NCBI GenBank assembly: GCA_034933145.1
Contig: JAYFOA010000008.1
Coordinates: 1-64,000 of the forward strand
DNA from: UBA4644 sp034933145
GTDB lineage: Bacteria > Bacillota > Clostridia > Oscillospirales > Butyricicoccaceae
Length of the DNA: 64,000 nt
Direction of reading: 5' to 3'
This document shows positions 26,307 to 35,499 of the stretch, piece after piece (the first letter of the stretch is position 1; every line of letters starts with the position of its first letter). Below the pieces are notes generated by a model. That model was not told the DNA's origin and searched no databases. It was given only the letters and a program-made list of their open reading frames with translations. The position numbers were made by a program, and so were the translations under genes.

Positions 26307-27536
26307 TTACCTTGCCATCGCTCCGTAAAGCTTTGCGATCTCCGCAAGTGAAGCGGCGCACTGATCCATGGATTGGACACAGGCATATTCCAAACGGCCG
26401 TGGAAATTACCGCCGCCGGTTCCCAGATTCGGGCAGGGCAGGCCCTTATAGCACAGCTTCGCGCCGTCAGTGCCGCCGCGGACAGGCATGGTGACCGGCT
26501 TGCCGCCAACGGTTTCGATGGCCTTCCGGGCATTCTCAATCAGATGCCAATGCTGCTTGACGACGGCATCCATATTGCGGTAGCTGTCCCGGATCTCCAG
26601 CACGACTGTATTATCTCCATAAATCCCGTTGAGATATTCCGCCGCGTTCCGTGCAAATGTCTTCTTGTCCTCCAGCTTCTGCAGGTCATGATCGCGGAGA
26701 ATATAGCCCAGCTCCGCATGCTCCACAGAGCCATACATGCTGGTAATGTGATAAAAGCCCTCGTACATTTCGGTATGCTCGGGCCGCTCCACCGGCGGCA
26801 GCATCGCATTATACTCCATCGCAACCAGCATGGCGTTGATCATCTTATTTTTAGCGGTGCCGGGGTGGATATTTTTCCCCGTAACAATTACCTTCATAGA
26901 CGCTGCGTTGAAGTTTTCATATTCCACGGCGCCGAAGGCGCCGCCATCTACCGTATAAGCAAAATCCGCGCCAAAGCCCGGAACATCGAACAAATCCGCG
27001 CCGCGGCCGATCTCCTCGTCCGGCGTAAAGCCGATCTTTACCGTACCGTGCCGGATTGTCGAATCGGAAAGCAACATCTCCGCCATGGTCAGAATCTCGG
27101 CGACGCCGGCCTTGTCGTCGGCACCCAGCAGAGTCGTTCCATCGGTGACGACCAGCTCTTTGCCGGCATACTTGGCAAGCTCCGGAAAGTCCGAAGAAGA
27201 TAAAACAATGCCCCGCTCTGTATTGAGCGTCAGTTCGCCGCCGTCATAGGGGACTACACGGGCTTTAATGTCGGCGTGAGGTACTTCACAGACCGTATCC
27301 ATGTGGGCAATGAAGCCGATGACCGGCGCCTTTTCACAGCCGACGGAAGCAGGAATGGTTCCATAGACATAGCCGTGCTCATCCATAACGGCATCCCCGA
27401 TCCCCATCTCCTTCATTTCCCGCACCAGCTCTGCGCCTAGCAATTTTTGTTTTTCCGTACTGGGGCAGGTAGAGCTTTCCGGATCGGAAGCCGTATCAAA
27501 GGCAACATAACGCAGCAGTCGTTCATAAGCGCGCAT
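26307..27536 (-). CDS. pepT: peptidase T (tripeptide aminopeptidase)
   Basis: M20B zinc peptidase that releases the N-terminal residue of tripeptides in the cytoplasm. 409 residues. Metal and catalytic residues are seen in order: GFIAHMDTVCEV (His, Asp), GTTLLGADDKAGVAEIL (bridging Asp), GFTPDEEIGRG (catalytic Glu and ligand Glu), AYTVDGGAFGAVEYENFNAA (Asp) and NLGTGGGNFHGRLEY (final His). The start is ATG 27536, eight bases after GGAGG; a TTG five codons earlier lies on that site. It lies between a lipoprotein gene and secG on the same strand. Confidence 0.96.
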   Translation of the reverse strand: MRAYERLLRYVAFDTASDPESSTCPSTEKQKLLGAELVREMKEMGIGDAVMDEHGYVYGTIPASVGCEKAPVIGFIAHMDTVCEVPHADIKARVVPYDGGELTLNTERGIVLSSSDFPELAKYAGKELVVTDGTTLLGADDKAGVAEILTMAEMLLSDSTIRHGTVKIGFTPDEEIGRGADLFDVPGFGADFAYTVDGGAFGAVEYENFNAASMKVIVTGKNIHPGTAKNKMINAMLVAMEYNAMLPPVERPEHTEMYEGFYHITSMYGSVEHAELGYILRDHDLQKLEDKKTFARNAAEYLNGIYGDNTVVLEIRDSYRNMDAVVKQHWHLIENARKAIETVGGKPVTMPVRGGTDGAKLCYKGLPCPNLGTGGGNFHGRLEYACVQSMDQCAASLAEIAKLYGAMAR

Positions 27537-27591
27537 AATCAAAGCCTCCAAAAATTAATATATTTTATTTCTCCAAATGAATCCATATGGT

Positions 27592-28461
27592 TTAAGCGGA
27601 ATGCGGCGACGTGGCATCCTCCGGCTGTCCGGCCGGAAGCTCAATATTCTCCGGCAGCAGGTTTGCAAACTGACTCAGCGACAGGCTGACGATATGTGCC
27701 TGATCATCGGCGGCGGAAAGGGTAAACGGCGGCAGGAAAAACAGCAGACTGTCCGCATCCATTCCAAAGCCCTGAGCGAAATCCTCCGCATTGAGTGCCG
27801 CTGCAGCTTCCTCGCTCATCCCCTGCTCCACGCACCAGGCCCGAATCCCCGCCGTCAGCAGTGGCTCTGCCTCTTCGTAGTTGGAGCCGAACAATTCCTC
27901 CAGCGTCAGCCGCCAGCCGTTATCCAGCAAAAAGACCTCCGCATCGCGATATACTTCCGCCCGGGCAGACCCATCCCGCAGCTTATACGTGCGCAGAACG
28001 CATACATAACCATCTGGTGCATCGGTCAGCGTATAGGTCATTTCCGTGCTGTAAAGCAGCTGATCCGCCGCTGCCGAGGCCCAGCTTTTACCATAATGCT
28101 CCTTGGCCATGGTAAACAGGCTGTCGCGGTCTTCCCGACAGCCGGTGAGCTGGTCCTGGTAATACTCGTTGATGCGCTGAAAGCTCTGGCCCTTCTTTGC
28201 CTCGTCCACAACAAACTGGGGCAGATTTACGCTGTAAGAGGCCATGGTCTGTCCCTGGTCGTTGGTCAGCTGTTCATCCAGCGTCAGATCGGCATCCAGC
28301 AGCTCCGATGGAATGACGGGCAGTTCGGCGGCATTTTGTCCCTGAACCTGAGCCTCCTCCTTCCGCTGTTCCTCCGGATCCTCAAAGGGCATGATGCTGC
28401 AGCCGGCAACGCAGGCAGCCAGCAAAAGAGATAGTAGCATAAGAAAACATCGCTGTTTCAT
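27592..28461 (-). CDS. lipoprotein with DUF3298/RsiV-like domain
   Basis: A 289-residue exported lipoprotein. The signal peptide is short and hydrophobic (CFLMLLSLLLAACVAGC) with two candidate lipid-attachment Cys; the second (VAGC, about residue 21) fits a lipobox best. The body has the pattern of DUF3298/DUF4163 proteins such as RsiV: repeated QFVVDEAKKGQSFQRINEYY and, near the end, an aromatic-rich stretch with FFLPPFTLSAADDQAHIVSLSL. RsiV of Bacillus binds lysozyme, but here there is no sigma-factor gene nearby and no transmembrane anti-sigma part, so that role is not claimed. It sits between smr and pepT. Confidence 0.7.
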   Translation of the reverse strand: MKQRCFLMLLSLLLAACVAGCSIMPFEDPEEQRKEEAQVQGQNAAELPVIPSELLDADLTLDEQLTNDQGQTMASYSVNLPQFVVDEAKKGQSFQRINEYYQDQLTGCREDRDSLFTMAKEHYGKSWASAAADQLLYSTEMTYTLTDAPDGYVCVLRTYKLRDGSARAEVYRDAEVFLLDNGWRLTLEELFGSNYEEAEPLLTAGIRAWCVEQGMSEEAAAALNAEDFAQGFGMDADSLLFFLPPFTLSAADDQAHIVSLSLSQFANLLPENIELPAGQPEDATSPHSA

Positions 28462-28503
28462 TGGATCGCTCCCGAATCAGTATAACGCGCGGGCACCCCG
28501 CGC

Positions 28504-28857
28504 CTACAGCAATACGATGGTAATGCCGTTGTTTCGCCGTTCCAAATCGTGGTCACGCCGAAGGCCTGGGCAGGCAATTAACAGCTTCTGTGTCTGCGGA
28601 TCGAAAATGGAAAACTCTTCCCCAGGCACAAAATATTTAATCTCGCCCCGCCTTTGCTGGCTCTCCAGGTACTTTCGGCACTCAATCCGGATTTTTCCTC
28701 CCGTCCCGGAGGAGCCGTAGCCGTGGATCAACTTTAAGGTGCGGACACCCGATCCTTTTTTTGTGCGAAGATAGAAGGTCAGACGTTTGATCGCCTGTTC
28801 CACGGTAGGCATGCCTTCCTCCAGATTGATCTCCAGGCAGGTAGGATCACTGGCCAT
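28504..28857 (-). CDS. small Smr-domain protein
   Basis: A 117-residue protein built around a lone Smr domain: TLKLIHGYGSSGTGGKIR is the HGxG-type loop of Smr/MutS2 C-terminal domains, which bind or nick nucleic acid. The N terminus (CLEINLEEGMPTVEQAIKRL) is the usual lead-in helix. No MutS part is present. The ATG overlaps the end of the puuD-like gene by 11 bases with a GAAGGA site very close to it; a later Met (EEGMPTV) is an alternative start. Role in RNA quality control or repair is a family inference only. Confidence 0.8.
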   Translation of the reverse strand: MASDPTCLEINLEEGMPTVEQAIKRLTFYLRTKKGSGVRTLKLIHGYGSSGTGGKIRIECRKYLESQQRRGEIKYFVPGEEFSIFDPQTQKLLIACPGLRRDHDLERRNNGITIVLL

Positions 28858-29566
28858 GATCCTTCACCATATCGATAAAATATTTAAAGTAAGGGGCGAA
28901 ATCCGGCGTGCGCTCATCCCACTGGACGCCGGTCAGGCGCTCCGGATGAAATTGGGTGGCCAGAATCGGCCTGCTTTCATGCTCATAGGCTTCAACGATC
29001 CCCTCGATAGAACGAGCGGTGCATTTCAAACCGGGCGCCAGCGTCCGGATCGCCTGGTGGTGAGTACTGTTGGTTTTTACCATGTCGCCGAACAGCCGAT
29101 TGAGCACAGAACCTTTTTCCGTATAGACATCGTGCCGAATCTGCCCGTTCATATGGACATAACCCCGCTGGGACAGAAGGTCCTGCCAAAGATCACCGCC
29201 CAAAATCACATTCAGGAGCTGACAGCCGCGGCAGATACAAAGGATCGGCTTGTTCTGCTCCAGGAATGCCTTTGCCAGCGGCACCTCAAATTCGGTGCGT
29301 TTTGGATCAGGCACGACGCTGTCGTTCAGGATCTCCTCACCATACAGCCCGGGATCCACATCATCTCCGCCGCTGAGCAACAGCGCATCACAAAGCACTG
29401 CCAGCTCCTCGGGGCACTGCTCTCCGGTGATGACGGGGATACCGCCCGCATTGGCGACCGCCGCCGAATAGGCCAGCGGGGAGTAAATCTGGCGGGGCTT
29501 GTTCGGATCTTTCAGCTCATTGTTGCTGTCATTGGATATGCAGATAAGGGGTTTTCCGTTCAGCAT
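28847..29566 (-). CDS. class I glutamine amidotransferase-like gamma-glutamyl hydrolase (PuuD type, C26)
   Basis: A 239-residue peptidase C26 protein, the group of gamma-glutamyl-GABA hydrolase PuuD. Seen: LICISNDSNN start, ALLLSGGDDVDPGLYGEE, the nucleophile Cys in ILCICRGCQLLNVILGGDL, NSTHHQAIR and the His-Glu of LATQFHPERL. These hydrolyse gamma-glutamyl amides without a synthetase partner. No other putrescine-degradation gene is adjacent, so the substrate is open. The start is ATG 29566 after GGAGG; the frame runs further upstream but overlaps udk. It lies 13 bases after udk and overlaps smr. Confidence 0.85.
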   Translation of the reverse strand: MLNGKPLICISNDSNNELKDPNKPRQIYSPLAYSAAVANAGGIPVITGEQCPEELAVLCDALLLSGGDDVDPGLYGEEILNDSVVPDPKRTEFEVPLAKAFLEQNKPILCICRGCQLLNVILGGDLWQDLLSQRGYVHMNGQIRHDVYTEKGSVLNRLFGDMVKTNSTHHQAIRTLAPGLKCTARSIEGIVEAYEHESRPILATQFHPERLTGVQWDERTPDFAPYFKYFIDMVKDHGQ

Positions 29567-29579
29567 AAAATTGCCTCCG

Positions 29580-30206
29580 TTAATCATGGGTATATCGTTC
29601 ATCTTGAATATGTTTTATTACATAGTCGCCGATCATCTCGGCGGCAATCCCACTGTGAATCAGTGTGGGGACAACGATGTCGGCCCATTCCCGGTAGTTG
29701 CGGATGTACCGCTCATACATAGGCTTAACCGTCTTCAGGTACTGGAGCGTGACGCCGTCTATATCCCGTCCGCGTTCTTCCACGTCGCGTTTTAATCGCC
29801 GCAGGACGCATACGTCCGGATCCAGCTCTACATAAACCTTGAGCCGGCAAAGATCGCGGATGGCCGGACTGGCAAAAATATGAATGCCCTCAAGAATAAC
29901 GACCGGATGCGGCTCGATAAATCCTTCCTCGGCATCCCGCCGATGCGTCACGAAATTATAGACCCGCCGCGGTGCAGGCTTTCCTTCCGCCAGAAGTGTA
30001 AGGTCGTGCTCCAGAAGGTCGAATTCAAAAATGTCCGGCGCGTCAAAATTCAGCGCTTTCCGCTTTTCAAATGGCAGGTTTGGAAAGTCCCGGTAATAGG
30101 AATCCAGCGAAATCAAGACTCCTCGGCCTTCTATCCGCTGCAGCAGCCGATTCGCCAGCGTGGTCTTCCCGCTCCCGGATGCTCCGGTGATCCCGACGAT
30201 ATACAT
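29580..30206 (-). CDS. udk: uridine kinase-like protein
   Basis: Phosphorylates uridine/cytidine in salvage. 208 residues. Walker A is GITGASGSGKTTLA; the base- and ribose-binding features include LISLDSYYRDF, NFDAPDIFEFDLL and VYNFVTHRR; VVILEGIHIFASPAIRDL and RLKRDVEERGRDIDGVTLQYL are conserved. The ATG at 30206 shares one base with the tdk stop (TGATG), with AAGGAGG inside the end of tdk, so translation is coupled. The nearest relatives are the Udk/PRK-like family. Substrate preference is not certain from sequence. Confidence 0.9.
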   Translation of the reverse strand: MYIVGITGASGSGKTTLANRLLQRIEGRGVLISLDSYYRDFPNLPFEKRKALNFDAPDIFEFDLLEHDLTLLAEGKPAPRRVYNFVTHRRDAEEGFIEPHPVVILEGIHIFASPAIRDLCRLKVYVELDPDVCVLRRLKRDVEERGRDIDGVTLQYLKTVKPMYERYIRNYREWADIVVPTLIHSGIAAEMIGDYVIKHIQDERYTHD

Positions 30207-30772
30207 CAGTCCACGCCTCCTTCCCGTTTCCAGCATCGGTAGCAGAGGCCCCGGTACATCTCATCGCCGCCGATGGCGATCTGCGCCCCTTCGGAAACGA
30301 TCCGCCCGTTTTCATACCGGGCATTGACAATGGCTTTCCGACCGCAGTCACAGACGCTCTTCAGCTCGTAAACGCTGTCGGCCAACTCAAACAGCCGGCG
30401 GCTGCCGGAAAACAACCTAGTGCGGAAATCTGTGCGAAGGCCGTAGCAGAACACCGGGACATCTTCCACATCGGCGATGTCGCGCAGTTCCTCGATCTGT
30501 GCTTCCGTCGCAAACTGGGCCTCGTCCAAAATGATACACTGGGGCTGCTGTGCCCCGTAGTGCTGCCGGACGGTATCTCCGGCCATCAGAAGTTCGGCCG
30601 GTGCCTCCAGACCAATGCGGGAACGGACGACGTTCCGTCCCTCCCGAACATCCACCGCCGGCTTCATCAGGAGTACGCGATAGCCGCGTTCTATATAATT
30701 AAAACGTGTCATCAGCGCATTGGCGGATTTCGAGCTTCCCATAGTGCCATAGCGAAAATAGAGTTTGGCCAC
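30206..30772 (-). CDS. tdk: thymidine kinase
   Basis: Type II thymidine kinase for deoxynucleoside salvage. 188 residues. P-loop GTMGSSKSANALM, Walker B-like CIILDEAQFAT, the lasso region CYGLRTDFRTRLFSGS and paired Cys (SVCDCG and CYRCW) that bind zinc. I start at GTG 30772, giving the family-typical MAKLYFRYGTMG; GGAG is eight bases upstream. A GTG three codons earlier overlaps that site. It leads tdk-udk-puuD-smr-lipoprotein-pepT, driven by the promoter at 30830-30858. Confidence 0.94.
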   Translation of the reverse strand: MAKLYFRYGTMGSSKSANALMTRFNYIERGYRVLLMKPAVDVREGRNVVRSRIGLEAPAELLMAGDTVRQHYGAQQPQCIILDEAQFATEAQIEELRDIADVEDVPVFCYGLRTDFRTRLFSGSRRLFELADSVYELKSVCDCGRKAIVNARYENGRIVSEGAQIAIGGDEMYRGLCYRCWKREGGVD

Positions 30773-30829
30773 GTCCAGCACTCCGTTCTTTCAGATCCGG
30801 GTATCTTTCTCACAAGTTACGTTTTCCTT

Positions 30830-30858
30830 ATGTTATCAGAAATGCAGACAATTTTCAA
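30830..30858 (-). promoter_or_regulatory. promoter of the tdk operon
   Basis: Minus strand: -35 TTGAAA (30853-30858), 17-base spacer, -10 TAACAT (30830-30835). Confidence 0.6.
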
Positions 30859-30951
30859 CCTAGACCGCCCGAATTGGACAAAACAAAATAAGGAAGAACG
30901 AGCATCAGGTTTATAATCGTGCTTTTCCCCGACGATCTTTCTCAAAATGAG

Positions 30952-30981
30952 TTGACGAGCCGAACCGAAATCTATTATAGT
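30952..30981 (+). promoter_or_regulatory. promoter of the Na/Pi cotransporter gene
   Basis: Plus strand: -35 TTGACG (30952-30957), 18-base spacer, -10 TATAGT (30976-30981). Confidence 0.6.
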
Positions 30982-31042
30982 TATACTGTCAAAGCATAGA
31001 CAAACCCATCCGCGGCACGCGGCTACACAGGGAGGCGGCGCA

Positions 31043-32818
31043 TTGGGCATTCTATCCTTCTTTAAGTTTTTTGGCGGTCTGGGTCTGCTGCTCTACGGCA
31101 TCACTGGTATGGGTGATGCGCTGGAGCGGCTGGCAGGAGAACGTCTGGAAAAAACGCTGGAAAAAATGACCGGCAGCATTTTTAAATCTGTCCTGCTGGG
31201 CGCGCTGGTAACGGCAGTCATCCAAAGTTCCACCGGTACGACGGTCATGGTTGTCGGATTCGTCAACGCAGGCATCATGAATCTGAATCAGGCTGTCGGC
31301 ATTATCATGGGTGCCAACATCGGCACCACGGTTACCACCCAGCTGCTTCGGCTCGATTCCTCCGGCAGCAGCGGCGCGTTTCTGCAGTATCTGAAGCCTT
31401 CTTATCTCTGCTATTTGATTGTCGCAGTCGGCGCGTTGATCATCATGATTTCCAAAAAGAAAAAAGGAAAGACCATTGGTGAGATTTTTGTCGGCATCGG
31501 CATGTTATTTCTCGGAATGAGCATCATGGAAAGCTCGGTGGCCTCGCTTCAGAATTCCCCCGCTTTTCGGCAGCTGTTCATTACGCTGCGTAATCCCCTT
31601 CTGGCCATGCTGGTGGGCGCAGTGGTCACCGCGATCCTGCACTCCTCAGCCGCTTCGGTCGGCATTCTGCAGGCGGCGGCCGCCACCGGAATGGTTTCTT
31701 ATTCCGCCGCTATACCGATCATCATGGGACAGAACATCGGCACCTGTTTTACGGCGTTGGTATCGTCTCTGGGCGGAAATAAAAACGCCCGACGGGCTGC
31801 AATGATTCATTTTTATTTTAACCTGATCGGCTCGGCAGTTTTCATCTCCGCCATTTACGCGCTGAATGCAGTGCTGAAATTCGCTTTTTGGGACGAAAAC
31901 ATCACCAAGGCCGCCATTGCCAATTTTCATACGCTGTTCAATGTTTCGACGACCCTGCTGTTCCTTCCGTTTTCCCGGCTGCTGGTCTGGCTGGCAGAGC
32001 ATACGGTCAAATCTTCCTCCGGCCCCGACATGTCCGAGGACCTGTCCATGCTGGACGAACGGTTCTACGATACGCCGGCCGTCGCTCTGGATCAGTGCCA
32101 CAAGGTGGTCCACTCCATGAGTCGGCTGTGCATGGACAATTTCCTTCTGGTGACCGATGCGATCCTGGATGGCAAGCCTTTTGATGATTCCGCCTTCCGC
32201 CAGACGGAAGAGCTGATCGACCGGTGCGAGGCGCGGCTCAATTCTTATATGATCGGAATCAAGGACAGCACCCTTTCGGTAGCTGGGAAACGAACCTATT
32301 CCGAGATCATGCATGCCGTCGGAGATTTTGAACGAATCGGAGACTATGCGGAGAACCTGATGGACCAGTACTGCATCATCCAAGAGCGCGGCCTGCACTT
32401 TTCGCCGGAGGCGTTCGGAGAGCTGCGGCGAATGCGGGATGCCACACAGGAGATCATCCGGCTGACCACGGAATGCTATGAAACCGGTGACCATGCGCTC
32501 ACCCCGCGCATTGAAGCGCTGGAAGATGTGTTGGACACCATGAAGGAAACGCTGAAAAATGGACATATTGCCCGGCTGCAGAACGGTGCCTGCACCGTGC
32601 AGACCGGTATTCCCTTTCTTGACATCATCCACAATTTTGAAAAGATCTCCGATCACTGTGCCAGTATTGCCGTCTATGTGGCGATGGCGGGAGGTACGGG
32701 CGCGTTCGATGTGCATGAATATCGCCGCTTGGCCGCCGAGACCGACTCCGATATCTATAAAGCCTGGCTTCGAAATTACGAGGAGGAATATCTTACTTCT
32801 CTGCTGCCGGTGAACTAG
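31043..32818 (+). CDS. Na/Pi cotransporter family protein with PhoU-like C terminus
   Basis: A 591-residue inner membrane protein of the NptA/YjbB type. Two inverted repeats of membrane helices carry the QSS-like motifs ALVTAVIQSSTGTTVM and VVTAILHSSAASVG, with GANIGTTVTTQ and GQNIGTCFTAL as partners. After about residue 330 comes a cytosolic helical region with two PhoU-like halves (SYMIGIKDSTLSVAGKR, HAVGDFERIGDYAENL and HNFEKISDHCASIAV). It probably couples sodium to phosphate movement and may set phosphate signalling. The start is TTG 31043 with GGGAGG nine bases upstream. It is monocistronic. Confidence 0.92.
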   Translation: MGILSFFKFFGGLGLLLYGITGMGDALERLAGERLEKTLEKMTGSIFKSVLLGALVTAVIQSSTGTTVMVVGFVNAGIMNLNQAVGIIMGANIGTTVTTQLLRLDSSGSSGAFLQYLKPSYLCYLIVAVGALIIMISKKKKGKTIGEIFVGIGMLFLGMSIMESSVASLQNSPAFRQLFITLRNPLLAMLVGAVVTAILHSSAASVGILQAAAATGMVSYSAAIPIIMGQNIGTCFTALVSSLGGNKNARRAAMIHFYFNLIGSAVFISAIYALNAVLKFAFWDENITKAAIANFHTLFNVSTTLLFLPFSRLLVWLAEHTVKSSSGPDMSEDLSMLDERFYDTPAVALDQCHKVVHSMSRLCMDNFLLVTDAILDGKPFDDSAFRQTEELIDRCEARLNSYMIGIKDSTLSVAGKRTYSEIMHAVGDFERIGDYAENLMDQYCIIQERGLHFSPEAFGELRRMRDATQEIIRLTTECYETGDHALTPRIEALEDVLDTMKETLKNGHIARLQNGACTVQTGIPFLDIIHNFEKISDHCASIAVYVAMAGGTGAFDVHEYRRLAAETDSDIYKAWLRNYEEEYLTSLLPVN

Positions 32819-33016
32819 GGTGCGGGCGGTTCGGGGCCGATGATACGACGTCCAAAATCAGCGCGTTATCCGTAAAGAAGCGTGGCGGGTCGCATTCCCT
32901 GCAACAGGCGGAAAATGGGGCCGGCTTTTACACATCCGGGGTGTCTGCGCCTCTCTTCGGGAAATCGAAGAAGCAGGGCCCAGGTGTGGTTTTGCATACA
33001 GATTTCCAGAGCAAAT

Positions 33017-33050
33017 GTGGCCCGCCGCGGAATAGTCCGCAGCGGGCCAC
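33017..33050. terminator. hairpin between convergent nptA-like and clp genes
   Basis: A 15-bp stem with one mismatch and a 4-base ATAG loop, in the gap between the convergent genes. U-tails are weak on both sides, but position fits a shared terminator. The rest of the 269-base gap shows nothing recognisable. Confidence 0.6.
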
Positions 33051-33087
33051 GCCAATTTGTGCAAGGCAGGAATAGGATTTTCCCTTT

Positions 33088-35265
33088 TTATTCGTCCGCC
33101 TCCACCGCCACCCGGCCATCCCGCAGGACGGCACGGGCGCAGACCAGACCGCTGCCCAAGAACAGAGATGCGAGCGGCTCTTCCACCTGTTCCCGCACTC
33201 GTTTTCGGACAGCACGGGCCCCTTCAGCCGAACCGCTTTTCCCGCATACGGCCTGTTCCACCTCCCGCGACCAACAAAGTCGCAGCCCGGCGCGAGCCGT
33301 GCGATCCGCCAGCTCACGCAGCTCGTTTACTGCGATCTGCAGCAGCGCCTCTTCGCCGAGCGGCTGGAAAACGGCGACGGCGTCCAGGCGTCCCAGCAGC
33401 TCCGGCCGCAGACTGGCGCGGACAGCCTCCAGTACACGGCCGGACGCGGCGACGGTACTGTTTCCAAAACCCGCGCTGCGTTTTCCAAAGCTCTCGGTAC
33501 CAAGATTCGATGTCATCACTACCAGTGCCCGCCGGAAAGAGGCACGCTGCCCTTCGCCGTCGGTCAACGCCCCCTCCTCAAGGATCTGAAGCAGAAGGTT
33601 GAGCACATCGGGGTGGGCTTTCTCCACTTCGTCCAGCAGCACAACACTCTCCGGCTCACTTCGAATGCGTTCGGTAAGCTGGCCGCCCTCGCCGTAACCC
33701 ACATAGCCCGGCGGTGACCCAATGAGGCGGGAGACGGTATGCTTTTCCATAAATTCGCTCATGTCCAGGCGGATGACGGCACGGCTGCCATACAGCTCTT
33801 CGGACAGCGCCAATGCCAGGCTGGTCTTTCCCACACCGGAAGGGCCGCAAAACAGCAGGGATGCCAGAGGACGGTCCCTGCCGCCGAAAGCCAACGCCCG
33901 CCGGATCGCGCCGCAGACCATGGTCACGGCCTCCGGCTGTCCTACTACACGGGCAGACAGCCGTGCCTCCAGTTCGGGCAGGCGGCGCAGCCGCTCTTCC
34001 TCGTCAACGATACGGCCGGAAACCTGGCGGAGCGCCTGCCGCACCAGGCCGCTGTCGGCTGTCTTCCGCCGCTGCAGCGCGGCCAGTGCCGCCGCCTCAT
34101 CCAAAAGATCCACCGCCTTATCCGGGAAATACCGGTCCGGCAGGTATTTATCCGCCAGGGAAACGGCTGCCTGCAGTGCCCCATCTGTGACACGGACACC
34201 GTGATGCGCCTCATACCGGGGCCGCAGGGCGCGAAGGATATTTTCGCACTGAGCAGGGCTGGGCTCCCGCACATCCACCGTCTGAAACCGGCGTGCCAAC
34301 GCCGCGTCCCGCCGGATGTATTTTTTGTATTCTTCCGTGGTTGTTGCGCCCAACACCTGCAGCTCTCCGCGTGAAAGTCCAGGCTTCAATATATTTGCCG
34401 CGTCGATGGCCCCTTCGGCGGCACCCGCGCCTGTGATCGTATGCATTTCATCCAGAAACAGGATCACGTCACCCGCCAGCTCTACCTCCCGCAGGACGGC
34501 GCGCACCCGTTCTTCAAATTCCCCGCGATATTTTGTTCCTGCAACCATCCCGGCCATATCCAGCGCCACCAGCCGCTTATTGCGCAGGCCGGCCGGCACG
34601 TCGCCGGAGGCCAGCTTCCGCGACAGCTCCTCCGCGATAGCGGTTTTGCCCACGCCCGCAGCCCCCAGCAGAACGGGGTTGCACTTCTGCCTGCGGCAAA
34701 GGATCTGTATGGTACGAGCGGTTTCGGTTTCCCTGCCTACCACCGGATCATAGGCGCCCGCCATTGCTCTGGCGGTCATATCAACGCCATATTGCAGCGT
34801 CAGCTTCAGGTCGCTGCGGCGGCGCGGCTCCATACGCGGCGGCGCGGGCGGGGCGGTCAGCCGCCGCCGCAGCGCCTCCTGATCACAGCCGCATTCCCGG
34901 AGCAGCACCATACCGCCGCAGGCCGGCGTTTGTAAAAGCGCCAGCAGCAAATGCTCTCCGGAGATCGGCTCGCCTGCGGCAGATGCCAAAAGCGCCGCAC
35001 TTTCGATGACCGCAGCGCCCTCTCCGCTGAGCATGGGAAACGCCTCTGAAGGGACGCCGACGCCAAGCCGCTCGGTCAGCTTTTGCTCCAGCGCCTCGGC
35101 GTTGGCACCTACAGAGACCAACGCATCATGGATGCGCCCGCCGCCGCTGGAAAGGCCCAACAACAGATGCTCTGTCCCGATGCAGCTGTGCGAAAGCCGC
35201 CGCGCCGCCTGAAAGGCGGCGATCAGCGCTTCCTGCCCGCTGCGTGCGAAACGTTCTTCAAGCAT
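33088..35265 (-). CDS. clpC: Clp-family AAA+ unfoldase (ClpC/ClpA-like, no middle domain)
   Basis: Double-ring AAA+ unfoldase that feeds proteins to ClpP. 725 residues: Clp N-domain repeats (SHSCIGTEHLLLGL and GEPISGEHLLLALLQ), first AAA with LLGAAGVGKTAIAEEL and FLDEMHTITG, and second AAA with FCGPSGVGKTSLALAL and VVLLDEVEKAHPDVLN. A late SAGFGN tripeptide region fits the ClpP-docking loop. Between the AAA modules only about 55 residues follow the first ring, and the coiled-coil UVR/M domain of true ClpC, the MecA/McsB docking site, is missing. No ctsR, mcsA or mcsB is adjacent. The start is the ATG at 35265. ClpA-like is an equally fair name. Confidence 0.88.
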   Translation of the reverse strand: MLEERFARSGQEALIAAFQAARRLSHSCIGTEHLLLGLSSGGGRIHDALVSVGANAEALEQKLTERLGVGVPSEAFPMLSGEGAAVIESAALLASAAGEPISGEHLLLALLQTPACGGMVLLRECGCDQEALRRRLTAPPAPPRMEPRRRSDLKLTLQYGVDMTARAMAGAYDPVVGRETETARTIQILCRRQKCNPVLLGAAGVGKTAIAEELSRKLASGDVPAGLRNKRLVALDMAGMVAGTKYRGEFEERVRAVLREVELAGDVILFLDEMHTITGAGAAEGAIDAANILKPGLSRGELQVLGATTTEEYKKYIRRDAALARRFQTVDVREPSPAQCENILRALRPRYEAHHGVRVTDGALQAAVSLADKYLPDRYFPDKAVDLLDEAAALAALQRRKTADSGLVRQALRQVSGRIVDEEERLRRLPELEARLSARVVGQPEAVTMVCGAIRRALAFGGRDRPLASLLFCGPSGVGKTSLALALSEELYGSRAVIRLDMSEFMEKHTVSRLIGSPPGYVGYGEGGQLTERIRSEPESVVLLDEVEKAHPDVLNLLLQILEEGALTDGEGQRASFRRALVVMTSNLGTESFGKRSAGFGNSTVAASGRVLEAVRASLRPELLGRLDAVAVFQPLGEEALLQIAVNELRELADRTARAGLRLCWSREVEQAVCGKSGSAEGARAVRKRVREQVEEPLASLFLGSGLVCARAVLRDGRVAVEADE

Positions 35266-35441
35266 GCGGCTTTATGCGAAAACGATACAGATGGGGCTGG
35301 GTCATGGCCGCCGCATTCAGCGGAGGCCGAAGAAACGCCCGATCGGGCGAAACAGGATTGGATTCTGATTTTGGCATTTTGCTGCGCCTTCCTTTTCATG
35401 TTCTTTCCGTATTTTAGCCGTCTTTGTCACGGAATATTTAC

Positions 35442-35469
35442 TTGCAATTTGCGAAAATCATGGTATGAT
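35442..35469 (+). promoter_or_regulatory. promoter of the ferredoxin gene
   Basis: Plus strand: -35 TTGCAA (35442-35447), 16-base spacer ending in TGG (extended -10), -10 TATGAT (35464-35469). The predicted leader is about 25 bases. Confidence 0.7.
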
Positions 35470-35499
35470 ATATGAAGTAAATAAAGGAGGTGCCTACAT

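Noticed and set aside
27592..28461. RsiV anti-sigma factor
   Set aside because: It has a lipoprotein signal instead of a transmembrane anti-sigma arrangement and no sigma-factor gene is adjacent.
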